This document shows, piece after piece, positions 14,190 to 16,855 of a stretch of 16,855 bases of DNA. The stretch covers positions 1 to 16,855 of the forward strand of contig CAZTGE010000091.1 in the NCBI GenBank assembly GCA_964612995.1, given 5' to 3'. The position numbers were made by a program, and so were the translations under genes. The first letter of the stretch is position 1. Every line of letters begins with the position of its first letter. This DNA comes from SLQH01 sp964612995. GTDB taxonomy: Bacteria; Planctomycetota; UBA11346. The notes below the pieces were generated by a model that did not search any database, was not told where the DNA came from, and saw nothing but the letters and a program-made list of their open reading frames with translations.

Positions 14190-14220
14190 CCCGGATCCCT
14201 CATGAGGGGTCCAGGGCTAG
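14148..14220. repeat. Palindromic repeat pair at the 3' end of trmD, probable terminator
   Basis: A 22-bp sequence beginning CTAGCCCGGATCCCTCATGA occurs twice, at 14148-14169 and 14186-14207. The second copy is the left half of a near-perfect palindrome: CTAGCCCGGATCCCTC (14186-14201), AT, GAGGGGTCC (14204-14212), one unpaired A, and GGGCTAG (14214-14220). It contains one G-T pair and one bulge. The first copy lacks the right arm and lies inside the trmD frame, where it encodes the end of the protein. The trmD stop (TAG, 14187-14189) lies in the second copy. The hairpin can serve as a terminator for trmD and for the convergent sigma-54 regulator, whose stop lies 22 bases further. Confidence 0.8.
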
Positions 14221-14242
14221 AGTGGAGCCACGGTGATCGCGC

Positions 14243-15745
14243 TCACTCGACGTTCCATTTCCGCTCGACCGAAGAGATGGCTTCGAGCCGGGCGTTGAGG
14301 GTGTTGCGGGTGATGCCGAGCAGGCGCGCGGCCTTGCTCTTGTTGTTGTTGCAGGTCTCGAGCAGTTCCTGGAACAGGTAGCATTCCCACTGCCGGCGGA
14401 CGTCTTCGTAGAGCGCGCTGCTGCCGGCGGCGTAGTGTGCGCTGATGGCCTTGCGCATGTGGCCGCGCAGGACCTTGTCGTGATCGGCGCCGCCTACCGC
14501 CTCGTTGTCGTCGTCGCGCGCGTAGGCCATCATGCTGATGGGGACGAGATCGGCGCTGATCTCGTCGGCCGGGGCGAGGACGACCATCTTCTCGACGTAG
14601 TTCTCGAGTTCGCGGACGTTGCCGGGCCAATGGTAGTGCCGCATGATCTCGAAGACCTCGCGGTCGACGTTGCGGATATAACGGCAATTGCGGCGGCAGT
14701 GCTGGGAGAGGAAGTACTCGAACAGGACCGGGATGTCTTCCGGGCGTTGGCGCAGCGGCGGCAGCTGGAGGTGGATCACGTTGAGACGGAAGTAGAGGTC
14801 CTCGCGGAAATTGCCGTCACGTATCTCGGACTGCAGATCACGGTTGGTGGCTGCGATCACCCGTACGTCGAGCTTGCGGGCTCGGTTCTCGCCGACGCGG
14901 ACGACCTCCATCTCCTGCAGCACCCGCAGCAGACGGACCTGCATTGCCTGGCTGACCTCGCCGATCTCATCGAGGAAGATCGTGCCGCCGTCGGCGGCCT
15001 CGAAGCGGCCCTTGCGATCGGAAACCGCGCCGGTGAACGCGCCCTTGGCGTGCCCGAACAGCTCGGTCTCGAGCAGGGATTCGTTCAGCGCGCCGCAGTT
15101 GACGACCACGAAGGCGCGGTTGGCGCGCGGCGAGTAGTTGTGGATCAGCCGCGCGATGACCTCCTTGCCGGTGCCGGTCTCGCCCTGGATCAGGACGGTG
15201 GCCATGGTGCTGGCGACGCGTTTGGCGTTGTCGACCACCTGGCGGAAACGGCCGGAGACGCCGACGATGTTGTCCTCGCTGTAACGGACGCTGATCTCCT
15301 GGCGCAGCTGGTAGTTCTCGTCGACCAGCTCGGCCTTCTCGGTGTCGAGGAATTCGGCCACCGCGAGCCATTGCAGGAACACGTCGGCGAGGAAGTGCCC
15401 AACCGGTTCGCTCGCGGCCTCGAGGATCAGCACGCCGAGCAGGCGACGGTCCTTGCCCAGGGGATAGGCGCGGATCGGTGCGGCGCCGGACGGCTCGCAG
15501 GAGTCGCGTACCGCATCGACCAGCGCGGTGTCGTCGTCCTCGGTGGCCTCGGTCTCGCCCTGGGCGATGATCGCCCGGATCCCCCCGTCGTGGCGCAGCG
15601 AGATCAGGCGCCCCGATTGCAGTGCGCCGGCGCCGATGGTCAGGCGGAGCGAGGAGAGGACCGAGGCCTTGAATTCCGGGTTGGCAACCCGGACCTCGGT
15701 GATCGCGTCGAGCAGGTCGAGCAGGAGCTGGGTCTGATCATTCAT
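14243..15745 (-). CDS. Sigma-54-dependent transcriptional activator (GAF-AAA-Fis)
   Basis: A 500-residue enhancer-binding protein starting at MNDQTQLLLDLL (15745); the in-frame ATG at 15781 adds 12 residues and lies upstream of the promoter described next. Residues 1-135 are GAF-like and probably sense a small molecule or redox state. The central AAA domain has Walker A GETGTGKE (188-195), the sigma-54-contacting GAFTGA (235-240), Walker B GTIFLDE (254-260), an arginine-finger region FREDLYFRLN (313-322) and WPGNVRELENYV (373-384). The C-terminal Fis-type helix-turn-helix is NNKSKAARLLGITRNTLNARLE (about 467-488, read as NNKSKAARLLG then ITRNTLNARLE). There is no receiver domain, so it is of the NifA/FhlA type rather than a two-component response regulator. 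Its target is not evident; no gene next to it has a clear -24/-12 promoter. It is convergent with trmD and divergent from nothing, being followed upstream by the heparinase-like gene on the same strand. Confidence 0.93.
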   Translation of the reverse strand: MNDQTQLLLDLLDAITEVRVANPEFKASVLSSLRLTIGAGALQSGRLISLRHDGGIRAIIAQGETEATEDDDTALVDAVRDSCEPSGAAPIRAYPLGKDRRLLGVLILEAASEPVGHFLADVFLQWLAVAEFLDTEKAELVDENYQLRQEISVRYSEDNIVGVSGRFRQVVDNAKRVASTMATVLIQGETGTGKEVIARLIHNYSPRANRAFVVVNCGALNESLLETELFGHAKGAFTGAVSDRKGRFEAADGGTIFLDEIGEVSQAMQVRLLRVLQEMEVVRVGENRARKLDVRVIAATNRDLQSEIRDGNFREDLYFRLNVIHLQLPPLRQRPEDIPVLFEYFLSQHCRRNCRYIRNVDREVFEIMRHYHWPGNVRELENYVEKMVVLAPADEISADLVPISMMAYARDDDNEAVGGADHDKVLRGHMRKAISAHYAAGSSALYEDVRRQWECYLFQELLETCNNNKSKAARLLGITRNTLNARLEAISSVERKWNVE

Positions 15746-15755
15746 AGAGCAGCAG

Positions 15756-15783
15756 AGTATCACTTTTCGATCAGGCTGCACAA
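15756..15783 (-). promoter_or_regulatory. Sigma-70-type promoter of the sigma-54 activator gene
   Basis: On the minus strand TTGTGC (15783-15778, 4 of 6 to TTGACA) and GATACT (15761-15756, 4 of 6 to TATAAT) are spaced by 16 bases. Only 10 bases lie between the -10 box and the ATG at 15745, and there is no Shine-Dalgarno, so the leader would be about 4 bases or absent. It lies between the heparinase-like gene's stop and the regulator, so the regulator need not depend on that gene for transcription. Confidence 0.5.
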
Positions 15784-15849
15784 TACTGAAGCAGTTGGGC
15801 GGCTATTCGAAGCTCGCAACGATGGTATCAGCCCTCGCCGCTGGCGACG

Positions 15850-16737
15850 CTACGGAAACGATGGTGCAGGGCGGCGGGCAGGCCGCTGAAACTCCACCAG
15901 CCATCGAGCCGAGCGGCTGGCGAGCACGGCGGTGGCGAGGAAGCGGCTGCCGTATTCGAGGTGGCCGGACCCCTCCTGGGACACCCCGAGGTCGCCATAG
16001 CCCGCCTCCAGGTGGCGCTCGAGTTCGCCGATGAGGAAGCCGTAGCGTTCCGCCCGGGTGTCCTCTGCGCCGATGGCCAGGAGCGCCACCAGTTCGCCTG
16101 CCCGGCACACGGCGACCCAGTTGGATTCGCGTTCTCCGCCGAGGTTGCGGTGGGTGTAGCCCGGCCAGGCGGTGAGCGCATCGACCAGCTTGCCGCGGAT
16201 CCAGGTGCGCTCGGCCTCGGTCCACGCCGGATGGCACCGGTCGTACGCGAGGCCGAAGCCCAGGCACATCATCGCCCGTGAGAGCCCGTAGCCGTCGTCC
16301 GGCTTGCGGTCGACGTGTGGTCCGTCGTAGACAGAACGCAGGGCGGCGTAGGCCTTGCGGGCGTAGGCGCGGGCCTCTGTCGGGGTGCTGGCGTAACGGC
16401 ACAGGAAGGCGGCTTCGCGCGCGAAGTAGCTGCGCGGATAGCCCCAGTTCTCGCTGTCTGTGGTCCAGCCGTAGGCGCTCAGCTCGGTCTCGCCCTCGAC
16501 CGTGGCCGTGGCCGGATCGTCCGGCGTGCTGATGCTGGCCTCGACCCGTTCGCGCAGCAGGGTGAGGGCCTGGGCGTGATGCGAGCCGGCCACCATCGCT
16601 GCGGCGCGGATCGCGTCCATGCGCGTCGCGTCGCAGAACAGCCGCGGATGCTGCTCGCTCGCTCGCGCGCCGACGGCGGTGAGCAGCAGCAGGGAGGCGG
16701 TGCATAGCAGGCGGCGGAAAGAGTGGCGATGGTGCAT
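15850..16737 (-). CDS. Secreted heparinase II/III-like protein, probably C-terminally truncated
   Basis: A 295-residue protein. Two ATGs are adjacent (16740, 16737); GAGGG (16746-16742) is spaced better for 16737, taken here. Residues 1-27 are a signal peptide with RRLLCTASLLLLTAV and a VGARAS cleavage region. The mature part has HPRLFCDATRMDAIRA, typical of the N-terminus of heparinase/alginate lyase-like proteins, then an Ala/Tyr/Trp-rich helical toroid with ENWGYPRSYFAREAAFLCRY and SNWVAVCRAGELVALLAIG. It ends soon after SQEGSGHLEYGSRFLATAVLA, before the later catalytic segment and the beta-sandwich domain that complete family members (usually 500-700 residues) have. No continuation is found in the other two minus-strand frames downstream, which close within about 45 bases. 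So either the 3' end was lost or it is a short variant. Exact polysaccharide substrate cannot be told. Confidence 0.65.
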   Translation of the reverse strand: MHHRHSFRRLLCTASLLLLTAVGARASEQHPRLFCDATRMDAIRAAAMVAGSHHAQALTLLRERVEASISTPDDPATATVEGETELSAYGWTTDSENWGYPRSYFAREAAFLCRYASTPTEARAYARKAYAALRSVYDGPHVDRKPDDGYGLSRAMMCLGFGLAYDRCHPAWTEAERTWIRGKLVDALTAWPGYTHRNLGGERESNWVAVCRAGELVALLAIGAEDTRAERYGFLIGELERHLEAGYGDLGVSQEGSGHLEYGSRFLATAVLASRSARWLVEFQRPARRPAPSFP

Positions 16738-16749
16738 CATGCCCTCTGT

Positions 16750-16809
16750 ATTCCATTCCCCTGGAAAAGTGCGCATGACCATGCGCGCTTTCCCAGGGAA
16801 GAATGGAAT
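16750..16809. repeat. Long imperfect hairpin next to the heparinase-like gene start
   Basis: The left arm (16750-16776) begins ATTCCATTC, continues CCCTGGAAAAG and ends TGCGCAT. The right arm (16781-16809) carries the matching ATGCGCGC, CTTTCCCAGGG and GAATGGAAT. Only two mismatches and a two-base offset interrupt the pairing, with a GACC loop. It starts 9 bases beyond the Shine-Dalgarno of the minus-strand gene. It abuts copy 2 of the 47-bp repeat, so it may be the terminus of a small mobile or repeat unit, a terminator for an upstream unit, or a control hairpin in the leader. Confidence 0.75.
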
Positions 16810-16855
16810 GGGGGCGTAGCGGGGGCGACTGCGCGCAGCGCAGAGCGAGCCCCCG
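16809..16855. repeat. 47-bp REP-like repeat, copy 2 (at window edge)
   Basis: Identical to 11326-11372 over 47 bases up to the window's end. It has the same internal dyad: GGGGGC (16821-16826) with GCCCCC (16849-16854), and CTGCGC (16829-16834) with GCGCAG (16838-16843). It is in the same orientation as copy 1. It may extend beyond the window, so its true length is not known. Confidence 0.85.

Noticed and set aside
11326..16855. The 47-bp direct repeats as the ends of one composite transposon or att sites of an island covering 11326-16855.
   Set aside because: The enclosed genes include exbBD and the housekeeping gene trmD, and there is no transposase or integrase. Independent REP-like copies are simpler.

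Overview
The window is GC-rich and gene-dense, with no stretch of 300 bases or more lacking a gene. The host is most likely an environmental bacterium of the Planctomycetota or a nearby PVC lineage. This is tentative. It rests on a heparinase II/III-like protein, a FAD/polyferredoxin fusion, a mix of Shine-Dalgarno-led and apparently leaderless genes, and small dispersed palindromic repeats. No rRNA or tRNA marker is present.

Left part (1-1260): repeat-like sequence, a secreted lipoprotein of unknown function, and a perfect 14-bp stem-loop that separates it from a convergent operon. Core (1261-11206): two divergent transcription units around a 163-bp intergenic region. The leftward unit holds five tightly packed genes, in transcription order: a GT2 polyprenyl-phosphate-sugar-synthase-like glycosyltransferase, a multi-pass GT-C-type glycosyltransferase, a TIGR04282-type transferase (a family named for its association with radical SAM/selenodomain proteins and later linked to arsenosugar loci), a FAD/NAD(P) + membrane + 4Fe-4S fusion protein, and a Tat-exported C_GCAxxG_C_C lipoprotein. 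The rightward unit opens with a 1089-residue protein that fuses a radical SAM domain, an ArsM-like methyltransferase carrying the expected arsenic-binding cysteines, a Cys-rich linker and a DUF5714-like domain. A PHP-type phosphoesterase follows.

These genes together look like an uncharacterised pathway that methylates or alkylates a thiophilic element, most likely arsenic, by radical chemistry and then glycosylates or lipid-links the product. The five-gene operon would supply sugar transfer and membrane electron flow. The cysteine and neighbour evidence is visible in the sequence; the chemistry is inferred.

Right part (11207-16855): an intergenic region with a REP-like 47-bp repeat that recurs exactly at the right edge; a small unknown gene with an FHA-domain gene; ExbB/ExbD and TrmD; a GAF-AAA-Fis sigma-54 activator; and a heparinase-like secreted protein that appears C-terminally truncated. 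A palindromic repeat forms the 3' end of trmD. Two minus-strand genes (FHA and the sigma-54 activator) have good sigma-70-type promoters whose -10 boxes lie 8-10 nt from the start codon, suggesting leaderless or nearly leaderless mRNAs.
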